Shown here piece after piece: positions 53,026-62,363 of a stretch of 64,000 bases of DNA. The stretch is from assembly GCA_965250215.1 (NCBI GenBank), contig CBDFNN010000004.1, positions 2,790,001 through 2,854,000 of the forward strand. The letters are read 5' to 3'. The position numbers and the translations under genes were made by a program. Below the pieces are notes generated by a model. It was not told where the DNA came from and did no database searches. It saw only the letters and a list, made by a program, of their open reading frames with translations. The stretch is from CBDFNN01 sp965250215 (GTDB lineage Bacteria > Bacteroidota > Rhodothermia > Rhodothermales > DATKEJ01). Position 1 is the stretch's first letter. Each line of letters begins with the position of its first letter.

Positions 53026-54054
53026 ATGCGAACTACAAAAACTATACATGTTATCAGCTGCCATGCCGAGGGCGAAGTAGGCGATGTAATCGTTGATGGC
53101 GTGGCTCCTCCACCCGGAGATACTCTCTGGGAGCAGCGGAATTTTATAGCTGAGGATAATCAGCTGCGCCAATTCGTTCTTAATGAGCCCCGTGGTGGTG
53201 TCTTCCGTCACGTAAACCTACTGGTTCCTCCAAAGAATCCTGACGCAGACATCGCTTGGATCATTATGGAGCCAGCAGACACACCACCTATGTCGGGATC
53301 AAATTCAATATGTGTGGCGACCGTCGTACTGGACTCCGGCATCGTTCCGATGACCGAGCCCGAAACCACGGTCCTCATGGAAGCGCCTGGCGGTTTAGTC
53401 AAAGCCGTTGCTCAATGTCGAAATGGCAAAGCAGAGAAGATCACGATAACCAACGTGCCATCTTTTGTTGACAGGCTGCAAGCCTCGATTGAGGTCGAAG
53501 GCATTGGCACATTGGTCGTAGACACAGCCTATGGAGGGGATAGCTTTGTCATCATCGATGCAGCGCCTCTTGGTTTTGAAATAAAACCGGATGAAGCAAA
53601 GGATCTTGTCGATATGGGCATGAAAATTAGAAATGCCGCGCAAGAGCAACTTGGCTTTCATCATCCGACTAATCCAGATTGGAAGCATCTTTCGTTCTGT
53701 CAGTTTGCCGGACCCTTGAGGAAAGAAGGCGGTGTCCTCTCAGGCCCTAATGCCGTTGCTATTCGCCCCGGCAAGATTGATCGATGTCCAACGGGGACCG
53801 GTTGTTCAGCAAGGATGGCTGTACTCCACGCCAAAGGTCTAATGGATATTGGGGATAGATACGAAGCTTATTCGATTATCGGATCTCGTTTCGATTGCGG
53901 CATTGCATCAGAAACAATTCTCGGCGACAAGCCGGCCATCGTACCGACGGTCACAGGTCGGGCATGGATAACAGGGACGCATCAGCATATGTTGGATCCG
54001 GATGATCCATGGCCCAATGGCTACCGGCTAGCTGACACCTGGCCTAAAGGATAG
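53026..54054 (+). CDS. Proline racemase-fold protein with both catalytic cysteines replaced
   Basis: 342 aa, full length for the proline racemase / hydroxyproline epimerase / trans-3-hydroxyproline dehydratase family. HVISCHAEGEVGDVIVDG and HVNLLVPPKNPDADIAW open the fold. The first catalytic site reads MSGSN (Ser90) instead of MCGHN, the second DRCPTGTGCSA (Thr256) instead of DRCPCGTG. Thr at the second site is known for dehydratase-type members; Ser at the first plus loss of the His makes racemase or epimerase action unlikely, and a lyase/dehydratase-like or different role more plausible. Substrate not predicted. It converges on the M16 pair across a 12-unit heptad block. Confidence 0.82.
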   Translation: MRTTKTIHVISCHAEGEVGDVIVDGVAPPPGDTLWEQRNFIAEDNQLRQFVLNEPRGGVFRHVNLLVPPKNPDADIAWIIMEPADTPPMSGSNSICVATVVLDSGIVPMTEPETTVLMEAPGGLVKAVAQCRNGKAEKITITNVPSFVDRLQASIEVEGIGTLVVDTAYGGDSFVIIDAAPLGFEIKPDEAKDLVDMGMKIRNAAQEQLGFHHPTNPDWKHLSFCQFAGPLRKEGGVLSGPNAVAIRPGKIDRCPTGTGCSARMAVLHAKGLMDIGDRYEAYSIIGSRFDCGIASETILGDKPAIVPTVTGRAWITGTHQHMLDPDDPWPNGYRLADTWPKG

Positions 54055-54136
54055 TCTTCAGTCGTCAGTCTTCAGAATTAAGACGCCAGAACTATAGACT
54101 GCTAACTAAGAACTCTGAAGACTGATATCTGAAGAC
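54053..54136. repeat. Twelve-unit heptad block bridging two convergent stop codons
   Basis: Exactly 84 bp = 12 x 7. It begins inside the TAG of the proline-racemase-like gene (54052-54054) and ends on the first base of the M16 gene's stop complement (54136-54138). Left units follow AGTCTTC/AGTCGTC, right units TGAAGAC/TGATATC, so the two halves are partly inverted relative to each other and could form a long hairpin. Confidence 0.9.
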
Positions 54137-55404
54137 TACTCTACTTCCCCCGCCATTCCAACACTAAGCTTCTCGACATCAAGGTGTCTCGACACGGCAT
54201 CATTAACTTGGTCAACTGTCACAGCATCTACTCTATGCCGAAATCCACGGACCCAGTCGATTGATTTTCCTCGTTCAGCCGCGCTGCTTAGCACAGATGT
54301 TAGGCTTCCAGCACTAGACATTCCGACTTCATTTGATCCGATTACCGTCGTCTTTTTTCCATCCAATTCATCCTTGCTGACACCTTCTCGGATGAAATCA
54401 GCAGACACTTTTTTTGTAAGATCTAGACCCTTCTCAAGGTTCTCGGTTGACAAAGTCACCGATGTTCTCCACATCCCATCTCGCCATGATTCCACTCCAG
54501 AGAGTGACGAGCCGATTCCATAAGTAAGACCTGCCTCATCGCGAACCTGTCTCATTAGGCGTGATCCAAAATTGCCACCCAAAGAGAAAATGCCTAGCAT
54601 TAAAGGATAGTAATCTTCATCGTCTCGACGTATGGCTACCGCGTGGCCTAGATATATATCGACACTTGGCTTTCCATTTATATGGACCTTCGTTTGGCCT
54701 GCAGTGACGGGCAATGCATCTAATACGCTAAGTTTTCTATCTGATTCAGCAAGTAGTTTTTCTCCAAAAGCAACAACGACGGCTTCAAATTCTGACTCAA
54801 TAAAGTCACCAGAAGCCACTGCAACAAGTCGACTGCCGCTAATAACCGAGGGCAGGGTCTCGAGCATGCTTGATCTATCGCAAGATGTGAGGTAGGCGAG
54901 TTGATCTTCTGTGCTTCGATTATATCCAGGATGTCCCAGAGGATAAACTAATTGAGACAAGGCTATAGATGCTTGCCTTCCGGTAGCGGCCAGATTCCGC
55001 TGAAGACCAGCACCGTAGATCCCTTGAATTTGATCAAACTCTTCTTGAGGGAAAGTCGACTTCAAGACTAGATCCTCTAGCAAATCAAAAAGTCTTCCTA
55101 GATCGTCTTTCAAACACCGAGCTCCGATTCTGAGATAACGACTGGAAATAGAGATCGACAAGTCCGCTCCTAGCTCTTCCACCTCAGAAGCAATCTCGAA
55201 TTTACCTCGGGTCTCGGTTCCACGGTCCAATAGAGCTGCAAGCAGACTCGAATTTATGGCGGTCTGCAGATCGAATGGATTGTTCAACTCTAAGGAAAGA
55301 GAAATCGTTACGAAACCATTCGCCGTATGAGGAGCGAGATAGAACTCAACTCCTGACGCACTTTTCTGAAAGGCCGTTGGTAAAATTTTATTCACTGTCT
55401 CCAT
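54136..55404 (-). CDS. M16-family protein lacking the zinc motif
   Basis: 422 aa. It has the M16 two-domain fold (SLSLELNNPFDLQTAINSSLLAALLDRGTETR, later LRRLMRQVRDEAGLTYGIGSSLSG-like block), but the HXXEH motif is missing: the helix reads LLAALLDRGTETR. This is usual for the non-catalytic partner in two-gene M16 systems. It follows the catalytic subunit with no gap. No signal peptide seen. It probably forms a heterodimer with the neighbour. Confidence 0.9.
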   Translation of the reverse strand: METVNKILPTAFQKSASGVEFYLAPHTANGFVTISLSLELNNPFDLQTAINSSLLAALLDRGTETRGKFEIASEVEELGADLSISISSRYLRIGARCLKDDLGRLFDLLEDLVLKSTFPQEEFDQIQGIYGAGLQRNLAATGRQASIALSQLVYPLGHPGYNRSTEDQLAYLTSCDRSSMLETLPSVISGSRLVAVASGDFIESEFEAVVVAFGEKLLAESDRKLSVLDALPVTAGQTKVHINGKPSVDIYLGHAVAIRRDDEDYYPLMLGIFSLGGNFGSRLMRQVRDEAGLTYGIGSSLSGVESWRDGMWRTSVTLSTENLEKGLDLTKKVSADFIREGVSKDELDGKKTTVIGSNEVGMSSAGSLTSVLSSAAERGKSIDWVRGFRHRVDAVTVDQVNDAVSRHLDVEKLSVGMAGEVE

Positions 55405-56682
55405 TTATTCTACCGGAATCATGTATCCAACCGTCCTCCTCTCGTCAGCGAGGTAGCGCTCCGCCACATCGTGGACATCATCGATTGTGATTTTAGAGAC
55501 CCGATCGAGATAAGATGGAAACATCCTCCAATCGTCAATCGCTATGGCTTCATTCAAATATGACGCCACAGAAAAAGGACCGTCCTGAGCATAAAGCATC
55601 TCCGATTTTAGTCGTGTCCGAGCTCGGTCCAGTTCTTCTTGAGTTAAAACCTTCTCACGAACATCTTTGACAATTTTCGAGATCGCTTCTTCTGCAGCTT
55701 CATGCCCCTCCTTTCCTAATAAGGTCGCCGAGAAACTGAACAAACCAGGATCTCTTAATCGATAATTGTGGGCATTGGCTCCGGCAGCAAGCCCCTTGTC
55801 CACCAGTTCGCGATACATTCTTCCGAGTTTGTTTGTACTCAGGATTTGAGCAAGCATGTCGAGTGCATTGGCATCGTCGTGTGTGCCATTGCAATTTTTG
55901 AATCCAATCATTATCGAACCCACATTATCCTTCCGCTCTATTTTGAACCTCCGCTCCGCCAATTGCTCAGGCTCTGCAGCAAGTCCGGCAGATGAATCCT
56001 TAGCTTCCCCTTTTATTGACCCAAAGTATTTTTCGACATACTTGAACACATCTGCTTCACTGATCTGGCCAAGTACAGAGATAGTCGCGTTTGTAGGCCA
56101 GTAGAAATCATCGTAAAACTGACGAAGTCCTTCAGCGCTTATCTGCTCAACATCTTTCCTCCATCCGATCGTTGGGTGGTGATATGGATGCTGTTCAAAT
56201 GCCGTACTCCAAAGAGTCTGGTGGAGCATCCGAGATGACTGATTTTGTCCTCGATCGAGCTCATTCAGAATGACGGTTCTCTCACTTGCCACATCTTTTG
56301 GATCCAATCGAAGATTTCGCATTCGATCGGATTCGATATCAAAGGCGACTTCGATCTTGCTGCTCGGCAGCATCTCGTAATAATTCGTCCTATCCATCCA
56401 GGTCGTGGCATTCATTCGGGCACCCTGTTTTTGCAAGGCATCCCAAATAGTCTTTCCAGTGGATTTGTGATAGCGGTGTGTCCCCTTGAACATGAGATGC
56501 TCCAGAAAATGAGTCGCACCTGTGAGTGGCGCCTTCTCATTCCTGCTCCCAACACCATAGGTAATCATGAAAACGGCGACTGGGAAGGTCGTGTTTTCTG
56601 AGTGGATTACTTTGAGACCACTTGGCTCGTAGTTGTATCTACGAAGACCGGCCTCCTCCTCCATTAATTTGAAATTTGACAT
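55405..56682 (-). CDS. M16-family zinc metallopeptidase
   Basis: 425 aa. Inverted zinc motif HFLEH (His58, Glu61, His62) in GATHFLEHLMFKGT, and the downstream Glu cluster in VILNELDRGQNQ supplies the third ligand. The C-terminal M16 half includes ARTRLKSEMLYAQDGPF. No signal peptide. It degrades peptides of moderate length in related systems. It is the catalytic half of the pair with the gene that starts 1 bp after its stop. A 119-bp palindrome lies 9 bp upstream of its ATG. Confidence 0.93.
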   Translation of the reverse strand: MSNFKLMEEEAGLRRYNYEPSGLKVIHSENTTFPVAVFMITYGVGSRNEKAPLTGATHFLEHLMFKGTHRYHKSTGKTIWDALQKQGARMNATTWMDRTNYYEMLPSSKIEVAFDIESDRMRNLRLDPKDVASERTVILNELDRGQNQSSRMLHQTLWSTAFEQHPYHHPTIGWRKDVEQISAEGLRQFYDDFYWPTNATISVLGQISEADVFKYVEKYFGSIKGEAKDSSAGLAAEPEQLAERRFKIERKDNVGSIMIGFKNCNGTHDDANALDMLAQILSTNKLGRMYRELVDKGLAAGANAHNYRLRDPGLFSFSATLLGKEGHEAAEEAISKIVKDVREKVLTQEELDRARTRLKSEMLYAQDGPFSVASYLNEAIAIDDWRMFPSYLDRVSKITIDDVHDVAERYLADERRTVGYMIPVE

Positions 56683-56691
56683 CTAATTTTG

Positions 56692-56810
56692 TTAGTGACG
56701 AGGCAGATACCTTCTCAGCCAATTTTCCTTCCCGGAAATACGTCTTCCTTGAAAAGATTTCTTCTCCGGGAAGAAAATAAGTGCTTCGAAGGCACCTGCC
56801 TCGTCACTAA
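56692..56810. repeat. 119-bp imperfect palindrome (MITE-like or large hairpin)
   Basis: The ends TTAGTGACGAGGCAG (56692-56706) and CTGCCTCGTCACTAA (56796-56810) are exact inverted repeats; the match continues to 23 bp with two mismatches. An inner pair, ATTTTCCTTCCCGG against CCGGGAAGAAAAT (one bulge), extends it further. No clear target-site duplication flanks it. Confidence 0.85.
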
Positions 56811-56888
56811 TGCGGCTTTTGATTCAAAAACGTGTTAGTCTGGTAGACAACAGTTGAAGATCGCGGATGGACCAACGACTTCAAGATG

Positions 56889-57458
56889 TTATGCGAAATA
56901 GTAGAGTCCTGTTAGCAGGAGCTTGTTTTTCGTTCTCCAACGTAACCAGGTTGATTCGCTCCTCTCATAGCCGAGAGAAACCTTCAACCACTCTCCTTTT
57001 ATTTCAATCGGCTGTACAAAATCATGATCTTGGATTGCGTATATCGATGATGTATCCGCTGGCGCAATTCTTAATGGAGATATACTATCATCAAAGTCTA
57101 TAAAGGCAACCGACAGAATGAGATGCTGCTCCCAAGTGTGAAATTGTAATTTCGGATCGTCAATTCGCAAGTAAGATCTCTTGTCCTGGATCCAGTCATA
57201 TACCAAATAAAAGTCATCCACACTCTTAATCACACTAAAATAACTGGGCAAGTGTTTTTCATCAACAAAAGTCAGCTTATGAGATGGCTCGCCAAATTTA
57301 TTGTGAAAGCTTAGCGATTCCTCGAAATCATATCCCGCGGGAGATCCCCATCCGATGTAGCCATCGACTTCAAGAAAACTAGCCATTCCTGACCTCGATG
57401 CCGAACAGCCGATAGAAAGGGATATCAGCAGAATGAAAACTACATTTAGGTTGTGCAT
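56889..57458 (-). CDS. Hypothetical lipoprotein
   Basis: 189 aa from ATG 57458 (a GTG 15 bp upstream is possible). Lipoprotein signal: LNVVFILLISLSIGC. The rest is beta-rich with many aromatic residues and no family I recognise. Probably outer-membrane anchored. A polA gene follows downstream on the same strand (first a 31-bp octad tract). Confidence 0.65.
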   Translation of the reverse strand: MHNLNVVFILLISLSIGCSASRSGMASFLEVDGYIGWGSPAGYDFEESLSFHNKFGEPSHKLTFVDEKHLPSYFSVIKSVDDFYLVYDWIQDKRSYLRIDDPKLQFHTWEQHLILSVAFIDFDDSISPLRIAPADTSSIYAIQDHDFVQPIEIKGEWLKVSLGYERSESTWLRWRTKNKLLLTGLYYFA

Positions 57459-57488
57459 TCTTATTGCCACCACGGATCATTTATTAGA

Positions 57489-57520
57489 TATCTGACAATC
57501 TGAAGTTCTGAGATTCTGAC
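57489..57520. repeat. 8-bp tandem repeat, 4 units (NNTCTGAN)
   Basis: Four 8-mers with TCTGA at positions 3-7, ending 7 bp before the polA stop codon (57528). Same TCAG/CTGA core as the heptad tracts but with one more base per unit. Confidence 0.8.
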
Positions 57521-57527
57521 CTTCTTC

Positions 57528-60341
57528 CTAGTGCGCCTCTTTCCAACTCCGACCCGTCCCTGCATCAACTTCAATTGCGACCTTCAAGGTCATCGACTTG
57601 ATCATCTCCTCCTTTACAAGAGAAGTGACGGTCTCCACCTCTTCATTCGGTACTTCGAGAACCAACTCATCATGAACCTGAAGAAGCATTCTTGCCTTTA
57701 AGCCTTCCTTCCTCAGTCGCGTATGAACTCCAATCATAGCGATCTTGATCATGTCCGCCTGCGTTCCCTGAATCGGCATATTGACCGAGATTCGTTCAGC
57801 AGCCGATCGCTCAGCATGATTTTGAGAATTAATCGCTGGGAGATAGCGTCGTCGTCCATTCATGGTCTCCGCATAACCATTCTCACGAACTTTGTCCACC
57901 ATCTCACCTATCGTTTTGTTCACGCTCGGATAGCTCTCGTGATACTGATCCATCAATGCCTGGGCCTCTTTAAAATCGATTTGCAGTCGCTGACCTAATT
58001 CGTAAACCGACAGACCGTAAGGGATACCATAATTGACTTCCTTTGCCCGATTCCGCTGGTCTTTTGTCACTTCAGAGATATCGATCCCGTTGATCAATGC
58101 CGCGGCCGATGCGTGAATGTCCTCTCTCCTGTTGAAAGCGCCAACAAGACCTGGATCATCACTCATATGAGCTAGAATTCTGAGCTCTATCTGTACATAG
58201 TCTGCCGAAAGAAGAACGCATCCTTCCTTCGCAACAAATGCGCCTCGTATTTCCCGTCCCATCTCTGATCGAATAGGAATATTCTGAAGATTAGGATCTG
58301 TGGAAGCCAATCGGCCGGTTGCAGCTGTGCTCTGATTGTAGGTTGTGTGTACCCGACCAGTATCCTTTAGTATTTGCGATCCAAGAGTCGAAACATATGT
58401 GTTCAAGAGCTTTGTCAAATGTCGGAATGCGAGCACTTTTTGAGGAATGGCGTGATCCTGAGCCAGAGCCTTTAGAACCCTTTCATTGGTTGATGCCTGC
58501 CCAGTCGCTGTCTTCCTTTTCGCTTTCAATCCAAGCTCCTCGAAAAGGACAACCCCAAGTTGTTTTGGAGAACTGATATTGAACTCGTGCCCGACCTCGT
58601 CGAATATTTCCTTCTGAATCTCAGCAACCTCTTTCCCTATCAGCTCAGAAAGCTCATCTAGTTTAGAAGTATCGAGCTCTATGCCTTCCATTTCCATATC
58701 CAATAGAACAGGAAGTAGCGGAAATTCCATTTTGTAAGCCAAATCCTCTAGTCCATCCTCCTTCAATTTCTCGGAAAGGATATCTGCAAGCTGCAAGGTG
58801 ATATCGACGTCCTCGCAGGCATAGGGAACGACGTCATCGACATCCACCTCGCGCATCGTGATCTTGGATCTGCCGGTGCCGATTAACTTAGAAATCGGAA
58901 TCATTTGATAATCCAAATAGCCATTGGCTAAAGAATCCATTCCGTGAAGGCCATCTGGAGAAATTAGATAATGAGCCACCATCGTATCAAATAGACCCCC
59001 ACCCAGTTTGACGCCGTGCCTTGCCATCACCTTCAAATCATATTTGATATTTTGCCCTACCCAGGTTACATCTTTTCTAGTGAGCAATGGACGGAGCAAT
59101 TCTATAGTCTCACCTGAATCGGTCCCATCTGGCATGGGCATCGGGACGTAGTAGGCCGTGTCTTTTTCCCAGCAGAAAGAGCAACCAACTAACTCCGCGG
59201 TCATCGCGGTTCTTGAAGTAGTTTCTGTATCGAAGGCTATTCGATCTGCTTTATTCATTTTCTGAATTAATAGCTCTAACTCAGTTTTACCAAGCACCTT
59301 AACGTAATTAACCGATCCTGCACTATAACGCCTTGCTCCTCCTATTGCGAGTCCGAGCTGTGTACCCGAGGCTTGAGTCTTCTCTGACTTATCCGAAGAA
59401 GTCGGAGCGTCATCGCCTTTCTCTAAACCCATATTATCGAAGCGCTCTGCAAGTCTCCGGAATTCAAATTCATGGAATAAATCAGAGAGTATTTCTCTTT
59501 TTGGCGACGTCGTCTTTAGCGATTCCCATTCAAGATCGAGCTCAACATCGGTCTTAATAGTAACGAGCACCTTACTCATTAGAGCTTCTTCTTTGTAGTT
59601 AAGAAGCCCCTCGCGCGCCTTCTTTCCAGTAATATCTTCGGCATGATCCAGAAGATTTTCAACGGTGCCGTATTCCTTAATTAACTTCTTTGCTCCAACC
59701 TCCCCGATGCCCATTACCCCCGGAACGTTATCAGCTTTGTCCCCAATCAAAGCTAGGATATCGATAAATTTATCAGGCTCCACTCCGTACTTCTCCCGAA
59801 AGGTGTCTACAGTGTATAAATCGAAAGCATCTCCCCTATAAGCGGGACGGAGAATATTCACATGATCACTGAGTAGCTGCCGAAAATCCTTGTCGGCTGA
59901 GACGATAATGACATTCACACCCTCTCTCTCAGCTTCCTTCGCTAGAGTCCCGATGACATCATCGGCTTCCACTCCATCGACCGTAACGCAAGGAACGTCA
60001 AAGGCCTCCACGATCTTTTTAATTAGAGGAATGGCCACACGAAGTGGATCTGGCATAGGAGGACGTTGCGCCTTGTAGTCCTCGTATATTTTATCGCGAA
60101 ATGTCTTCCCTTTCGGATCAAAGACAACGGCAATTCTCTCAGGTTTACTGTCCAGAATTTGGAGAAGAGAATTAGTAAAACCAAAGATCGCAGAGGTATC
60201 GAGTCCCTTTGAGTTTACAAGGGGTCTCTTTATAAAGGCGAAGTGAGCACGGTAGGCTAGCGCGTTCCCATCAAGGAGGTAAAGAGTTTCGCGATCGTAG
60301 GGAGATTCAGACACAGTTGTTATCGGTAATTTTTCTGTCAA
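57528..60341 (-). CDS. polA: DNA polymerase I
   Basis: 937 aa from a TTG start; no in-frame ATG lies nearby upstream or before the conserved N-terminus. Three domains: 5'-3' exonuclease (1-~290, LLDGNALAYRAHFAF, DGVEADDVIG), 3'-5' proofreading domain (~340-530) with the DxE motif AFDTETTS, and polymerase (~540-937) with DYVQIELRILAHMSDD and LQVHDELVLEVP. Proofreading residues look intact, unlike in many other PolA proteins. Repairs DNA and removes RNA primers. Confidence 0.97.
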   Translation of the reverse strand: MTEKLPITTVSESPYDRETLYLLDGNALAYRAHFAFIKRPLVNSKGLDTSAIFGFTNSLLQILDSKPERIAVVFDPKGKTFRDKIYEDYKAQRPPMPDPLRVAIPLIKKIVEAFDVPCVTVDGVEADDVIGTLAKEAEREGVNVIIVSADKDFRQLLSDHVNILRPAYRGDAFDLYTVDTFREKYGVEPDKFIDILALIGDKADNVPGVMGIGEVGAKKLIKEYGTVENLLDHAEDITGKKAREGLLNYKEEALMSKVLVTIKTDVELDLEWESLKTTSPKREILSDLFHEFEFRRLAERFDNMGLEKGDDAPTSSDKSEKTQASGTQLGLAIGGARRYSAGSVNYVKVLGKTELELLIQKMNKADRIAFDTETTSRTAMTAELVGCSFCWEKDTAYYVPMPMPDGTDSGETIELLRPLLTRKDVTWVGQNIKYDLKVMARHGVKLGGGLFDTMVAHYLISPDGLHGMDSLANGYLDYQMIPISKLIGTGRSKITMREVDVDDVVPYACEDVDITLQLADILSEKLKEDGLEDLAYKMEFPLLPVLLDMEMEGIELDTSKLDELSELIGKEVAEIQKEIFDEVGHEFNISSPKQLGVVLFEELGLKAKRKTATGQASTNERVLKALAQDHAIPQKVLAFRHLTKLLNTYVSTLGSQILKDTGRVHTTYNQSTAATGRLASTDPNLQNIPIRSEMGREIRGAFVAKEGCVLLSADYVQIELRILAHMSDDPGLVGAFNRREDIHASAAALINGIDISEVTKDQRNRAKEVNYGIPYGLSVYELGQRLQIDFKEAQALMDQYHESYPSVNKTIGEMVDKVRENGYAETMNGRRRYLPAINSQNHAERSAAERISVNMPIQGTQADMIKIAMIGVHTRLRKEGLKARMLLQVHDELVLEVPNEEVETVTSLVKEEMIKSMTLKVAIEVDAGTGRSWKEAH

Positions 60342-60569
60342 TCCAGGAATGCAAAATGTACAACAAAGAGCAAGTCATCGATATTAAGACGCTGTTTATT
60401 ATTCGGACGGTAATCATTCGAGCCCATCCGGATCTACACAATTGCTTTCTGGGCGGCCGGAGGAATGACCCCAGAAGATTCAAGAAACTAAACGCAGGAT
60501 TGCAATATTTGAGGAACAGCAGACGGACTCAGGATTATTCCCTTTTTACACCAAACAAAACAGCATCTA
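60342..60569. other. Intergenic region between polA and the DUF1877 gene
   Basis: 228 bp between divergent genes. An open frame on the + strand exists here but shows no conserved feature. It should hold both promoters. Confidence 0.4.
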
Positions 60570-61160
60570 ATGGGAATGGTTTGCCTTTTTCATACGGTAT
60601 CGGATGATACTTTAGACCGAATCCTTGCCGACCCACCATTGATTCTTAGACTTCTCGAACCAGAAGACGACGAGCTCTACCTCGAAACGATAGGAGCACA
60701 AAAGAAGAAAGGTCTTTTCGGCTTTTCTAAAAAATCAAAGCTCAAAGTACCCGATCTAAACCTGAACGCCGAGGAGCAGCTTGAGATTGATTTAGATAAA
60801 TCGTGGGATGGTATACACTTTTGTCTAACGGGAGCAGATTATGACAAAGAGACACCTTTGGGCTTCATTCGAACAGGTGGAAGGCAAGTTGGAAATATCG
60901 ACATCGGCCATGGTCCAGCTAGAGCTTTTCATAGCAAGGACATCAAGTCTCTATGGGATCTCATTGATTCCATAGACCTCCGGCAACTCGAAGAAAATTA
61001 CGATCCCGATAAGATGCAGCAACTGGGAATATATCCTGAAATTTGGAGCGAGGATCATGAGGCAGGATTTCAATATATCTCAGAGCATTACGCCCAATTA
61101 AAAGAGCTCTTGCATCAGTGCACGAAAGACGAGCTCGGGCTCGTTGTATTCTTTTGTTAG
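60570..61160 (+). CDS. DUF1877 (YfbM-like) protein
   Basis: 196 aa. MVCLFHTVSDDTLDRILADPPLI, LDKSWDGIHFCLTG and the phrase GHGPARAFHSKDIKSLWDLIDSI fit the DUF1877/YfbM family, small cytoplasmic proteins of unknown function. ATG 60570 or 60576 may be used. A 63-bp gap separates it from the dTDP-glucose dehydratase gene. Confidence 0.88.
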   Translation: MGMVCLFHTVSDDTLDRILADPPLILRLLEPEDDELYLETIGAQKKKGLFGFSKKSKLKVPDLNLNAEEQLEIDLDKSWDGIHFCLTGADYDKETPLGFIRTGGRQVGNIDIGHGPARAFHSKDIKSLWDLIDSIDLRQLEENYDPDKMQQLGIYPEIWSEDHEAGFQYISEHYAQLKELLHQCTKDELGLVVFFC

Positions 61161-61223
61161 CGACGATATATCGGAAGATTCTTTGATCATCGATGTCGAA
61201 CCAATATTATTATAGAGAATATA

Positions 61224-62354
61224 TTGGCCGACGATCTTCCTGCAGAGAATGACCTTCACCGAGAACAGAACCTCATCTTGAAAACAGCAACTCATAAGCT
61301 CAAATCCGTCCTCGTCACTGGAGGCTCCGGATTCATCGGATCGAATTTTTTGTTGCATATGGTTCCGAAGCATAGCGAAGTCCAATTCGTCAACCTCGAC
61401 TCGCTCAGCTACGCCGGAAACCCAATGAACTTGAGGACCATCGAGAGCTTGGACAACTACTCCTTCGTCCAAGGAGACATAGGCGATAGAGATTTTGTTG
61501 CGCAGATCTTCGAAGAGCAAGAAATCGATACCCTTGTTCATTTTGCCGCCGAAAGCCATGTAGACCGATCCATACTTGACCCGCTTGCCTTCGTCCGAAC
61601 CAATGTAATGGGAACGGCTACCCTATTAGATGTTGCCCGCAGAGCCTGGGACGGCAAAGACGGAAATCGATTCTACCATGTCTCAACCGATGAGGTTTTT
61701 GGAAGCCTTGGAGACGAAGGACATTTCCGTGAAGACACACCTTACGACCCTAAGTCTCCTTATTCTGCATCGAAAGCTTCAAGCGATCATCTCGTCAGAG
61801 CATACAATCATACCTTTGGATTGCCCGTTGTTATTTCGAACTGCTCCAACAATTATGGCCCCTATCAATTTCCCGAAAAGTTAATTCCCTTGATGATTCA
61901 GAATGTGGTGCAACAAAAGCCACTACCCATATATGGTGACGGAAGCAATGTCAGAGACTGGTTATTTGTTGGCGAACACTGCGAGGCAATCGAGACAGTT
62001 CTACTTACTGGAAAGGACGGCTTGACTTACGGAATTGGAGGCGACTGCGAAAAATCGAATCTCGATATCGTAACGACAATTGCCGATTTAGTTGACGAAC
62101 AGCTAGGAAGGCCTCAAGGAAGCTCAAGAGAGCTCATTACTTTCGTTAAAGACCGACCTGGGCACGATTTTCGATATGCCATGGACTGCAGTTTTATCAA
62201 AGCCGAGCTTGGTTGGGAGCCAAAAATCAGCTTTGAAGAAGGGCTGAAGAAAACGATCACATGGTACCTTTCCAACTCAGAATGGTTAGATGCCATCGAC
62301 GACGAGTCCTATCGAGCCTACTATTCTGAACAATATTCTGATCTTAGTAACTAA
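61224..62354 (+). CDS. rfbB: dTDP-glucose 4,6-dehydratase
   Basis: 376 aa from TTG 61224, the only standard start in the open frame. NAD-binding VLVTGGSGFIGSNF, catalytic STDEVFGSLGDEG and YSASKASSDHLVRAY (Tyr-x-x-x-Lys), and NCSNNYGPYQFPEKLIPLMI. It converts dTDP-glucose to dTDP-4-keto-6-deoxyglucose. First of a four-gene sugar-nucleotide operon (9-bp gap to the next gene). The extra ~25 N-terminal residues before the fold are unusual. Confidence 0.95.
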   Translation: MADDLPAENDLHREQNLILKTATHKLKSVLVTGGSGFIGSNFLLHMVPKHSEVQFVNLDSLSYAGNPMNLRTIESLDNYSFVQGDIGDRDFVAQIFEEQEIDTLVHFAAESHVDRSILDPLAFVRTNVMGTATLLDVARRAWDGKDGNRFYHVSTDEVFGSLGDEGHFREDTPYDPKSPYSASKASSDHLVRAYNHTFGLPVVISNCSNNYGPYQFPEKLIPLMIQNVVQQKPLPIYGDGSNVRDWLFVGEHCEAIETVLLTGKDGLTYGIGGDCEKSNLDIVTTIADLVDEQLGRPQGSSRELITFVKDRPGHDFRYAMDCSFIKAELGWEPKISFEEGLKKTITWYLSNSEWLDAIDDESYRAYYSEQYSDLSN

Positions 62355-62363
62355 CCCGAACCC

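Noticed and set aside
60317..60607. + strand open frame upstream of the DUF1877 gene (96 aa)
   Set aside because: It overlaps the polA start region and the DUF1877 start, and its sequence shows no domain, signal or conserved pattern.
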